This document shows positions 1 to 8,826 of a stretch of DNA of 64,000 nt, in pieces. This DNA comes from Sphaeroforma sirkka (taxonomy: Eukaryota; Opisthokonta; Ichthyosporea; Ichthyophonida). The stretch spans positions 1 through 64,000 of the forward strand of contig LUCW03000111.1 in the NCBI GenBank assembly GCA_001586965.3, read 5' to 3'. The position numbers and the translations under genes are program-made. Every line of letters begins with the position of its first letter. The first letter of the stretch is position 1. The notes under the pieces are model-generated. The model worked only from the letters and a program-made list of their open reading frames with translations, had not been told where the DNA came from and did not search any database.

Positions 1-51
1 CTCAGGGAGACTTAGTAGGTTTTAGTATCGTATTTTGATGTGTTTACTACA
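1..51 (+). repeat. 3' end of the 5' LTR (window edge)
   Basis: These bases match 8775-8826 apart from one base in a short G run and end in TTTACTACA. They are the tail of the 5' LTR of the element spanning 1-8826; the remaining ~130 bp lie upstream of the window. No obvious tRNA-complementary primer-binding site follows. Confidence 0.85.
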
Positions 52-145
52 TTTTTACGACTAGTTACTTTAGGTGTATTATTCGATTTTATCTCGAGGA
101 TAATAGTGGACGGAGAAGTTCATTTTATTGACGAATTACAGGAAT

Positions 146-301
146 TGATCTCCCTCAGAACCGGGTAGCTGAAAGAGCTTGTAAAGTACGACAGGAGCAA
201 AGTCTTTCCGAGCACAGGGGAGTTGATCTCCCTCAGAACCGGATAGCCGAAAGGAGCTTGCAAACTACGACAGGAGCAAAGTCTTCCGAGCACAGATAAG
301 T
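146..301 (+). repeat. Tandem duplication, 2 x 78 bp
   Basis: Two adjacent copies (146-223 and 224-301) each start TGATCTCCCTCAGAACCGG and share a block around GACAGGAGCAAAGTCTT. They differ at a few positions. They lie just downstream of the 5' LTR, in the leader of the retrotransposon. Confidence 0.85.
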
Positions 302-326
302 GAAAAGAAATCCCCACCTTCCGTTT

Positions 327-504
327 TTGCTCGGTTTGATACGTTTGCGTGATTTTCATATATATATATATACATTATGCAGATTTTATTATTATTATAA
401 ATCTAGAGCAAATTGGAGTGATTAGTAATATATGCAGAAATTAACAGGTGCCCATTTTATTTAGCTGATGAGCATTTTATTTCTTCTTCTTTTTTTTTTT
501 CTTT

Positions 505-571
<67 letters not shown>

Positions 572-667
572 TCCGACCATCCGGTCGAATGCTACTAATT
601 TTATTTTAATTTAAAAAAATATATAATATATATATATATATATTGCTCGGTTTGATACGCTTGCGTG

Positions 668-706
<39 letters not shown>

Positions 707-850
707 TTTATGCATATTTTTAAAATTATTTTAAATCTAGAGCAAATTGGAGTGATTAGTAATATATGCAATTTTTTAGCATTTTTTATTTCTAAATTTT
801 TATAGATTAATTAGTCATCCGACCATTTCCCAACAACCATTCATTCTTCT
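327..850 (+). repeat. Direct duplication with ~316-bp offset in the leader
   Basis: The words TTGCTCGGTTTGATACG, then (TA)n, then AAATCTAGAGCAAATTGG, then AGTGATTAGTAATATATGCA occur at about 327-435 and again at about 643-770. Each copy is followed by a TCATCCGACCAT/TTATCCGACCAT block (near 567 and 808). The copies differ mostly in the length of AT tracts. Confidence 0.75.
507..567. repeat. (TA)n microsatellite
   Basis: About 30 uninterrupted TA units following a pyrimidine tract. It lies inside the duplicated leader segment and is longer than the TA tract of the second copy at about 673-700. Confidence 0.9.
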
Positions 851-1454
851 TTTGATTTTTTTTAATCCATCTTCGGTCCGAAAATCCAGATACTTCAATT
901 CCAATGCGACTTTTCAGGCCGTCGTTGACAATCAAGGCCTCCCTCTGACTAATTAGCAGTCATAGGACGTTTGAACAATGTTTTGACTGGCCTAGTCAAT
1001 CCACACAACACGAACATGATGCAGTATCGCAGTTAGGGGTATAGAAGAACGTAATTTGGCGTAGAGAAGGTCGATATGGCAGATTTTCATAGGTGTGGGC
1101 GAGTACAGCGACGACAAAGGGCAGATAGAGGTGATCAAGAAAAGCAGGTAGCAATGTAGAATCGACAGTGTCAGGCGACGTAGAATGGAAACGTGTGAAT
1201 TAAGCGCGTGAGACAGGTAGCAATGCAGAAGAGGAGCTAGGCACAGTTTGGGAGAAACTGAGACAGAAAAAATGCGATTTCAACTCGTATTTTCAACAAA
1301 TATCAACTACGGGAGCAAGTTTTGGTAATCAATTGGCTAGACGAAAAGACTGGCATGGTTAGAAGATCGATTTTTTCGAAAATATCTCGAGTCGAATGTT
1401 CGCCATCGTTGCATGCGCGAACTTCGATGGTCACGAAAGCATAGGAAAAAAATA

Positions 1455-1530
1455 TATCACGGGGGGTATCGAACCCACGACCAATACACAACTAGAAGAC
1501 ATATTTACCGATGTTACAAGACAGAATACA
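1455..1530 (-). other. tRNA-like block (possible SINE remnant)
   Basis: Read on the minus strand, 1475-1465 is GGTTCGATACC, close to the pol III B box GGTTCGANTCC, and the surrounding bases form a T-arm with stem GTGGG/CCCCC and loop TTCGATA. A weak A-box-like TGTAACATCGG lies at a tRNA-like distance upstream. No acceptor stem pairs, so this is not a working tRNA gene. A tRNA-derived SINE fragment inserted in the retrotransposon leader is the simplest reading, but chance similarity is possible. Confidence 0.3.
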
Positions 1531-2351
1531 TTTTCATATATTCGTATATATATACATATATATATATATATACTTAAATTTCCATTCTAGAGAGAAAGGA
1601 AGTCAACGTAAGTGAATCAGCCGTAGGACCAACATAGCCTGGTACGGTTGTATGATTGTTGGTGAAAACTAAGGAGAACGTTATCACCGACGTATAAGGC
1701 GAATCGTCAAGATGCAGCGGACTCTTGCAAAGGAACAGAAGAAATAGTACATGCAAAAGTAGACGGCACTTATCAGGCATCGTGCAAGTACACTCAAGTT
1801 GGTTTGAATAAGGAATTTGTTTTTGGTTTTCCAACTTCATAACCGATGTATCTACCTTGGGCTTCAAGGTTATTCTTGGGAACCTTGACCTGACTTCCTG
1901 GCTGCAGGCCTCGGATTTGATTGATGTTGGAGTACAGTGGTCCGAAGGTTGGATTAAAGGAGCATTCAGAACGCTAGAACACGACAGGCGGTTGATCATT
2001 GAACACGCTTCGAGTCTATCAGCAACTCTTAATTACTCCTATAGGCAGAGCAAAGGAGAGCAAAACGAGTACTCATTAACAAAACCAACCCAAACAAAAT
2101 GATTAGCAATCATTAAGGAGCAAGGTGTATTCGAGCGCAACGAGTTTTCGGGGACCCGCAAGCAGACCTTGTAGACATCAACATGATTCAATGATAATTA
2201 GCTATTTTGGTATCACGAGAGGAGAACGGCGGAAGAAAGTGTGTAACACAAATGGCTGAAGTCAACTATCATATAATAGCCGACACTCCTTCAATCTGGA
2301 CCAACTATTCATCAACAACACAAAGCCATACATCGAAGTCTTAACATCAAG

Positions 2352-4427
2352 ATGCCTATGCGTCCAACACCCCGTAGCCCTCGACGCACTCGTCGCGACG
2401 GCAAAGCAACCCAGAGATCTTTGTCAGATTTCGAGCAGACCCACCAAGGAGGCACAGCTTCTTCGCGCCAGACAGTAGCATCGCGTCGAAGAGATGAACA
2501 ACCGCGATATGAACAGACAGACCAAGACGTGGGCCAGGCAGCAAGCAGGCGACATCAGTTGGGGCACGAGTCTCGCTTATCGGCAAGAGGGAGAGCAGAT
2601 CCAGAAGACAGTGAGGTGCAATTTGTGATTAGGCATACTAGTCGTTCAAAGTCTGCTGAACCAGCAGCTGAGCGACACAGGGTAGCCAATGTCCGAGGTA
2701 CTTCGGGCATTCATTCAGCGGGTGATAGACCGCATTCATGGCAGCCTTTTCACCGAGCACCTGAACGAGATTTCACTCGAAAGCGAACTCGATCGGGGAG
2801 TTTTACCAGTGCAAGTCAGGATTCCCTCGCAGGCAACGGGGATGAGCGACAAGTCCAACGGCATAGAAATATGTCAGGGTGGGCCACGGGCACTCGTCAG
2901 CAAAACTCTGACGAAATCAGGGGCCGACAGCTAGAGCAATATTTGAGCGACCCACATGGGGATTATCGTAGGGAAGCCGAACGAGAACAACTACGTAGAC
3001 GATGGGAACTCAGCCGACAGCACCGAGACTTCGCGCGATCGATACAGGATATGCGCAAGGCTAGTTACGTTGACGACGGTAAGCGCAAGTATAGTGACGT
3101 CGACGACGGTAAGCGCAAGTCTAGTGATGTCGACGACGGTAATGTTCATGGCAGCAGAAAACGACCGCACAAAGACGAACAGGCGAGAGAGCCGATCATG
3201 ACACCAGCGCAGTGGAACGAGCATCGCCGAGCCATGTGTCAACGCCTCGAAGGGAAGATATCTTTCTTTGTGGATGAACTTTGTCGAGCACAGGGAAACT
3301 ACGATGTCCCAAGATGTACATTACTAACGTCCACGATCGATACACTGAAAGGAGCGTTGAATACTCAATTGGAAGCTATCAGGAAGAACAGAGCTCCGGA
3401 GCCACGGACATGGCCCGATTGGCCTTTAGACCGTTATCAATTAAGCAGCACAGCCGATAGAGACACACGAGGGGCGCTAGAAGAGGCACTGAAGAACGCC
3501 CATGTCTCAGGACTAGATGAGTCGTGGATGGTACGTTGGTTCTATAAGGTACTCATACATTTTAAGGCAGCAAAGGCCACAATTGACTATCTCCGTGACA
3601 ACCATAATGAGCTGAGGGTATATCCGGCGGAACAGGTCATAGACCAAATCTGTCAACATGAGAGCAAGGCCACCGTAGACCCTACCTTTAAGAAGTTGGC
3701 GAAGGGTAATCCCCGCACCAAGGGTGTAGAGTCAGCCAGGGAACATTTGAACAAGATTGTGGAAGTTCACAAGAGAGCCTGGGAGCGAGCAGATAAGGGC
3801 AAGGACTTTCCTAAGCGGTTGCTTAATCACTGCCTCATACAGGCCCTCGAGGACCTGACAGGTAATATGACGTATGAACGCACGCTACAACACCACATAG
3901 GTTGGGACCACCTGGAGACTGAAGACCTTCTCCGCATTTTAAATCCAGACATACAAGAAACCGATGCCATCCTCAGACAACGGGTACGGACACAGATGAA
4001 TGTGGGGGATAGGCGTAGACAGTTTCCAGCCCAACAACGAGATCGTAATTTGAATACGAATACAGGAGGAGGCAGCACACAACGCACAAGCACGTCTACG
4101 ACCACCACGTGTTACGCGTGCAGAGCGGGTGCCCCACCCAGTTTCAGGCATATATCATCCTGCAAGCACTACCAGTCGAACAAAAGGGTTGGATTCACAT
4201 CCAACTCGGGCCGAGGATTTAAGCAAGGCGTATCCTTCGATAAGAGTTTGCCCGCGGTCAACACCATTACGGCTCTAACAGACTCGGACGACCAGCAAAC
4301 GGAGCAGGAGGAGACCACGCCTACAGACACACACATTGCTTCCATACTGGCACACCCAGACGAAATTGAACAGGGTGAGTTAGAAGAGGATGCAACGTGG
4401 GAAACCATAGGCAGCGATCAGGAATAG
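2352..4427 (+). CDS. Gag polyprotein of the LTR element (fossil)
   Basis: An open frame of 691 codons between the leader and pol. The first ~270 residues are rich in Arg, Gln, Ser and Asp and look disordered. They include a short tandem repeat around DDGKRK (about 3063-3140), roughly 30 bp per unit. The middle third is more helical and capsid-like. Near residues 587-605 is a zinc-knuckle-like motif, C-x2-C-x9-H-x3-C (about 4109-4160), expected to bind RNA, followed by an acidic tail. In the family, Gag forms the virus-like particle that packages the element RNA. Assignment rests on position, the knuckle and the downstream pol rather than on clear capsid similarity. Confidence 0.75.
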   Translation: MPMRPTPRSPRRTRRDGKATQRSLSDFEQTHQGGTASSRQTVASRRRDEQPRYEQTDQDVGQAASRRHQLGHESRLSARGRADPEDSEVQFVIRHTSRSKSAEPAAERHRVANVRGTSGIHSAGDRPHSWQPFHRAPERDFTRKRTRSGSFTSASQDSLAGNGDERQVQRHRNMSGWATGTRQQNSDEIRGRQLEQYLSDPHGDYRREAEREQLRRRWELSRQHRDFARSIQDMRKASYVDDGKRKYSDVDDGKRKSSDVDDGNVHGSRKRPHKDEQAREPIMTPAQWNEHRRAMCQRLEGKISFFVDELCRAQGNYDVPRCTLLTSTIDTLKGALNTQLEAIRKNRAPEPRTWPDWPLDRYQLSSTADRDTRGALEEALKNAHVSGLDESWMVRWFYKVLIHFKAAKATIDYLRDNHNELRVYPAEQVIDQICQHESKATVDPTFKKLAKGNPRTKGVESAREHLNKIVEVHKRAWERADKGKDFPKRLLNHCLIQALEDLTGNMTYERTLQHHIGWDHLETEDLLRILNPDIQETDAILRQRVRTQMNVGDRRRQFPAQQRDRNLNTNTGGGSTQRTSTSTTTTCYACRAGAPPSFRHISSCKHYQSNKRVGFTSNSGRGFKQGVSFDKSLPAVNTITALTDSDDQQTEQEETTPTDTHIASILAHPDEIEQGELEEDATWETIGSDQE

Positions 4428-6432
4428 GACGTAAGGGTGTCGGATGTAGATGCAACTTTAGTTTTCCCGTCTAGCACACCTGTGATACTATCGATCAAAG
4501 ATCCATTACTTTCAATGGACAATCGAGTATTCATATCAATCCTGATTAACGGTAAGACATGCAGGGCGTTAGTGGATTCTGGGGCAAACAAAAGTTGCAT
4601 CGATTCGACATCCGCACACGATTGGGGATTGCAAATTAAGTCGGCTCCGGAGGGATCCTATATATACCTAGCTGATCGTAGTCTTCGTACACGGCGAATA
4701 GGCTCAACCGTACAAACTCCAGTACGATATGGTCTAGAGCTCACAGAACAGTCTTTCGAGCTAATGAATCTACCACCGGCTATCGACGCGATCGTAGGCC
4801 AGGATCTTATGCCTGGCTTAGGGCTATACGTGGGAGGCCTTCAATCGCCATTCTCACCCATAGATCCAACGGAGCTAGACAAACTATTGGAACCAATACC
4901 GTTGAGACGACCACCAGATTTGACCGAGGAAACCGGTGTTCGCCTGGAACTAGACAAGGAACTGAGGGACAATGACGGTATTCGAGAAAAGGACAGGTGC
5001 AGACTGGAAGGAGGCGAAGTTAGATTGCCAGTGACACCAGATCAAGCTGCAAGGATGCGGAAGGCAGTAAGGAACTTTGTAGCAGACAAATGGATACCAT
5101 GGGTAGATAGACAGGTGCAGAAGTGGATTCAAGATTTGGTCATAGTTCAAAGGGATACAGCCACTTCCGTCAACTTACCCTTGCTCGCCGTGCCAGAGTA
5201 TACTCAATCTGGAGAACTAAAGAAAGTGCGAGTGTGTTTGGACCTCAGAGCGGTGAATGCATTAATACCGGCGGATCAGTTCATTATTCCCCGTATCAAC
5301 GACATCATTGGTAACATCAAAGGGAAGAGATATTACACGACATTGGATCTAACCGCAGCGTACCATCGACTCCCAATTCACCCTGATTCTCATCTATCTA
5401 TTCAGTTTCACACATGGCAAAAGCCAGTATTCCTTTACATCAGCGCCATTTGGACTACACACTGACGCAGCAGTTTCAGCGTACACTGAGTGTGATATTG
5501 CAAGGACTTCCGGCACACCACTACCTGGACGACATCGTAATAGCAACAGATGACTACGAGGAACACGTACGAGTAGTGAAAGAGGTCATTCGGCGGCTGA
5601 CGTACCACAGTTTCAAGCTAAACCCTTCAAAATGTCATTTTGCAGTCAAAGAAGTCATGATCCTAGGGAAGCGAGTATCGAAGGCCGGAATTGATATTTG
5701 CCATGAAAAGCAGGCCAAGCTCATTGACTGGCCAACCCCGAAGAAGTACAAAGACATTGCATCGGCCTTGGGATTAGCCAACTTTCTTCACGAGCACCTA
5801 CCAAACTTTGCAGAGGTAGTTGCCCCACTCCGGGAATTTGTAAGACTGAAGCCTAAGGAAATCATTGGAGACAGGTGGGAACAGAGACACCAGCAAGCTT
5901 GGGATGCCATGAAGCAAGCCATAGTTGAGGCAGTAGTGTTGAAATCTCCCGTCGACGAAGTACCTTTACAACTCGAAACGGATGCAAGCGACTACGGTAT
6001 TGGAGGTGCATTGTTCCAGACCATAGAAGGGAAGAAGCAATACCTAATGTTCTTCAGCAAGACCCTCAACGCAGCACAGCGCAATTACGCAACACCCATG
6101 AAGGAATTATTGGCCTTGGTATATGGTCTCACACACTTCCGGGATCATCTCGAAGGTCAACGCTTTTCAGTGTTGACTGATCACAAGGCTTTGGTGTATA
6201 TGAACACACAGCTAAAGCTGAATCCGATGCTACAACGATGGCATCACATCATAGCGCCTTTCAATTTTACTATCTCGCACATCCGGGTATAAAGAACGTG
6301 TTACCAGACGCGTGGTCTAGGCTTCATGAGGGAACTGTTGAGACTGAGGACCCGGAGGTACTATATGCAGAATGTTGGCAACTTTTTCCAGACTACTTTG
6401 AGCAAGCGCAAAGGATTATGGGTGAGAATAAT

Positions 6433-6687
6433 GTCGATGTCTTTGCTTCGCATCAGGACCATCATTTGCCACGCTACTACACCGACGATGACAGGGGTGG
6501 AGCGTTTGCACATTGTTGGAAAGATATAGACGGATGGATGAACCCACCATGGAGATTAATCCATAGAATGTTGCGCAAGATACGATCAGAGAGGGCCACA
6601 GCTACGGTGTGTCTACCGTGGGCGCCCCACGAGCCTTGGTTCCAGTTATTCAAGTCGCTTCTACAAAGAGACCCAGTATTAGTTCCA
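6433..6687 (+). other. Dam-like N6-adenine methyltransferase segment in pol
   Basis: Between RNase H and integrase lies a stretch of ~85 residues unlike any standard Ty3/Gypsy part. Its order of features is VDVFAS, then LPRYYT about ten residues on, then an acidic/Trp stretch, WMNPPW (NPPW at 6541-6552), a helix with basic residues, then TATVCLPWAPHEPWF. This follows the layout of phage Dam methylases (Pfam Dam family): D-x-A-A/S ... PRYxT ... W-x-NPP-[YFW] ... hydrophobic strand ... WF. NPP[YFW] is the catalytic motif IV of N6-adenine methyltransferases. A related domain is known in DIRS-type retrotransposons. The match is by eye; activity is not implied. Confidence 0.65.
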
Positions 6688-8035
6688 AGGACAGCCCACT
6701 CCTTCCTCAAATACGGAAAGTATGCGAGTGGCAAGGCACCATGGGGTCACACAGTCATTGCCAGAGTAGGCCCACGCAAGGGTTACAGCCTTCCAGCGAC
6801 GTTTTCAGCACGATTGGGATATGCAGAACCGTCCTCAGTATCGAAAGTCACCCCATTAGATACGTCTCGGCTAGTATCGATCGCTACCTCGGAAGTAGCC
6901 ATGACGGATTCTCCAGATGAGGAAGAGATAAGCCGTCGCACACAGCTCACCTTGTGTCAGCATGAGATTGGGCATCATAGAGCAGAAGATACAGTTGCTC
7001 AACTACAGCAGAACGGACATTTGTGGCCTAACGCTCTGGAACTTGCACAAACAGTTAGGAGAAACTGTCGCACATGTCTAGGACAGAGGGTGTTACGAAA
7101 GGGATTTCATCCGATGATTAATATAACGGCAAAGTATCCGTGGGATCATATTCAAGTCGACATGATTCCAATGCCACTAGTTTCAGCAGCAGGAAATCGA
7201 TATATATTGCACGTCTTGGATATAGCAACGGGGTACTCGATATTGAGAGCAACGGCCACAAAGTCAGCAGAAGTGGTGACATCGAAACTTATGGAGGTGT
7301 TTGGGGAACATGGTTTTCCCAGGAAAATTCAATCAGACGAGGGAGGCGAGTTTTCGAACAAGATTGTTAAATTAATAACTCAAGAAGTTGGAGTGATGCA
7401 TGCATGAAGTCGCCACCATATCGTCCTCAGGTTCTGGGAGCAGCGGAGAGAAGACACAGAGACATACACGAAGGAGTTCGCAAGCTATGTGAATCTTTGC
7501 CTACCGCATGGGATGTCCGACTACCACTTATTATGCTGTGCCAGAACCTCCGAATATCTCGGCGACACAAGACAGCACCATTCAGTGCTTACTTCGGTCG
7601 CCGTCATGTTCCGTTTGCTGACTTCACGGATGACCTTCCGGGAATCAGCCGGTCACCAATGAGGCTTGGGCACACCGGCTGGATCGTTTGCACGACACTA
7701 TCTTGCCGACGCTTTACAAGGTCACGCAGAAATACGCAGACACACTATCCAGGCAGTTTGACCGCCTCCATACTTACGATTTTATTGCCTTTCAACCAGG
7801 GGATGTGGTAATGGTACGGTCCGAAGGTCGCACAACCAAAGCAATGCGACCAATGTTTGGACCATACGTTGTCAAAGCCAGACAGGGACAAGGATATGAA
7901 CTGACACACAAGGATGGTTCACTTCCAGATACTTTCAAAGATAAACCAGTTAGAGTGGAACTTTTGCGACTAGTTCATAGAGCCACCGAAAAGCCTTTAG
8001 AAGATCATATGTGGCAGGATAGTTCCTCGTTCCGT

Positions 8036-8167
8036 TACATCATTCGACATAGACAGAATGATTCCACAGGGAATACAGAATACTTGGTTCGCTGGCGGGA
8101 TGGTGATCCAACTTGGGAGTCAGCCGAAGCTTTTGACGATCCGAATGACATCGCGGCATACCACAAA
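8036..8167 (+). other. Chromodomain at the end of pol
   Basis: About 44 residues beginning FRYIIRHRQ and containing EYLVRWRDGDPTWESAEAF. The Y-L-V-x-W core, the TWE block and the following acidic helix are the chromodomain signature. In chromoviruses this module binds histone marks and steers integration to heterochromatin. Here it follows the GPY-like integrase tail, as expected, and fits the position of the element beside a satellite array. Confidence 0.85.
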
Positions 8168-8212
8168 GCCGAGCAAACTCGGCAGAAGAAGAAAGCGGCA
8201 CAACAACAATAA

Positions 8213-8503
8213 TTCCAACGTTACGTTGATGAATACTAGATGTCTATCATCTACTTCCGGATCGGAGTTTGTCTCTCCTCGTGAGATTTCACCACGGTAT
8301 AGAGGCGAAAGACGATTCCACAACTCGAGCTTATAGGCGAGTATAACTCCAGCGGATACCCTAGCTTAGGGGGGGGGGTGAAAACATACCAGCGGATACC
8401 CTAGCTAGCTTTTTGGGGGGGGTGAAAATATACCAGCACAGCCGGGATGGTTCAAAAGACCAGTTTCAAGGCAAGAACTTACTCAGCAGAAGGATTTCAT
8501 TAG

Positions 8504-8543
<40 letters not shown>

Positions 8544-8644
8544 TATTTACACTACTAGTTATATATGTTTAATTTTCAATAGTTTAAGAGGTCATTTATA
8601 TTTTGAAGCTCTTCAATCACTGGTGACGCTTGAGCTTGAGGGAG
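8213..8644 (+). other. 3' untranslated part with G-runs and polypurine tract
   Basis: Between pol and the 3' LTR. It contains two ~50-bp near-repeats built on AGCGGATACCCTAGCT followed by G runs of 10 (8369-8378) and 8 (8415-8422) and TGAAAA, a (TA)n tract at about 8509-8540, and a purine-rich GAGCTTGAGGGAG directly before the LTR. The last is a plausible polypurine tract for plus-strand priming. Confidence 0.65.
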
Positions 8645-8826
8645 TGTGGTAAAAGTCCCTTAAACCACTATCAGTGTGAAGTTAGAATTAATTTACAATT
8701 AATTCACACGAGGTGAATTATTTGTAGACCACGTAGACAATCAAATATAAGAATAAATACACACCGCACTGAGCCTCAGGGGAGACTTAGTAGGTTTTAG
8801 TATCGTATTTTGATGTGTTTACTACA
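8645..8826 (+). repeat. 3' LTR, 182 bp
   Basis: It starts TGTGGTAAAAGTCCC and ends TTTACTACA, the usual TG...CA ends. Its last ~51 bases match the window start. It directly follows a purine-rich tract and is directly followed by the 38-bp satellite. At 182 bp it is short for an LTR but within the range seen in Ty3/Gypsy elements. Confidence 0.85.

Larger units (their letters stand above)
52..2351 (+). other. Long 5' leader of the LTR element, no gene
   Basis: About 2.3 kb between the 5' LTR and gag. It holds a 78-bp tandem duplication, a 316-bp direct duplication with (TA)n tracts, and a tRNA-like block on the minus strand. Short open frames here have no recognisable domain and overlap simple sequence, so I call no gene. 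The length is large for a Ty3/Gypsy leader and may include nested insertions. Confidence 0.6.
4437..8212 (+). pseudogene. Pol region: protease, RT, RNase H, Dam-like, integrase, chromodomain (broken)
   Basis: Recognisable parts in order are as follows. Aspartic protease with LVDSGA (about 4570-4590). Reverse transcriptase (about 5130-5700) with the VCLDLRAVN and TTLDLTAAYHRLP blocks and the catalytic YLDD at about 5522. RNase H (about 5950-6300) with TDASDYGIGG and LTDHKALVY. A Dam-like segment (6433-6687). Integrase (about 6950-7700) with an H...H...C..C zinc site, acidic residues in the QVDM and SDEGGEF blocks, and an E near AAERRHR. A GPY-like tail, then a chromodomain (8036-8167). The family uses these to process Gag-Pol, copy RNA to DNA and insert it. 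The region is broken in about four places and is annotated as a fossil. Confidence 0.9.
1..8826 (+). mobile_element. Ty3/Gypsy chromodomain LTR retrotransposon with Dam-like domain
   Basis: This is a near-complete LTR retrotransposon. The first 51 bases match the last 51 bases of a 182-bp repeat at 8645-8826 except for one base, and both end in CA, so they are the two LTRs; the 5' LTR starts outside the window. Between them lie a leader of about 2.3 kb, gag, and pol in the order protease, reverse transcriptase, RNase H, Dam-like segment, integrase with a GPY/F-type tail, and chromodomain. Integrase after RNase H places it in Ty3/Gypsy, and the C-terminal chromodomain suggests the chromovirus group. 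The near-identical LTR ends suggest a young copy. It looks almost whole, but pol is broken in about four places. The 3' LTR ends exactly against the 38-bp satellite, so the element probably inserted into that array. Confidence 0.9.
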
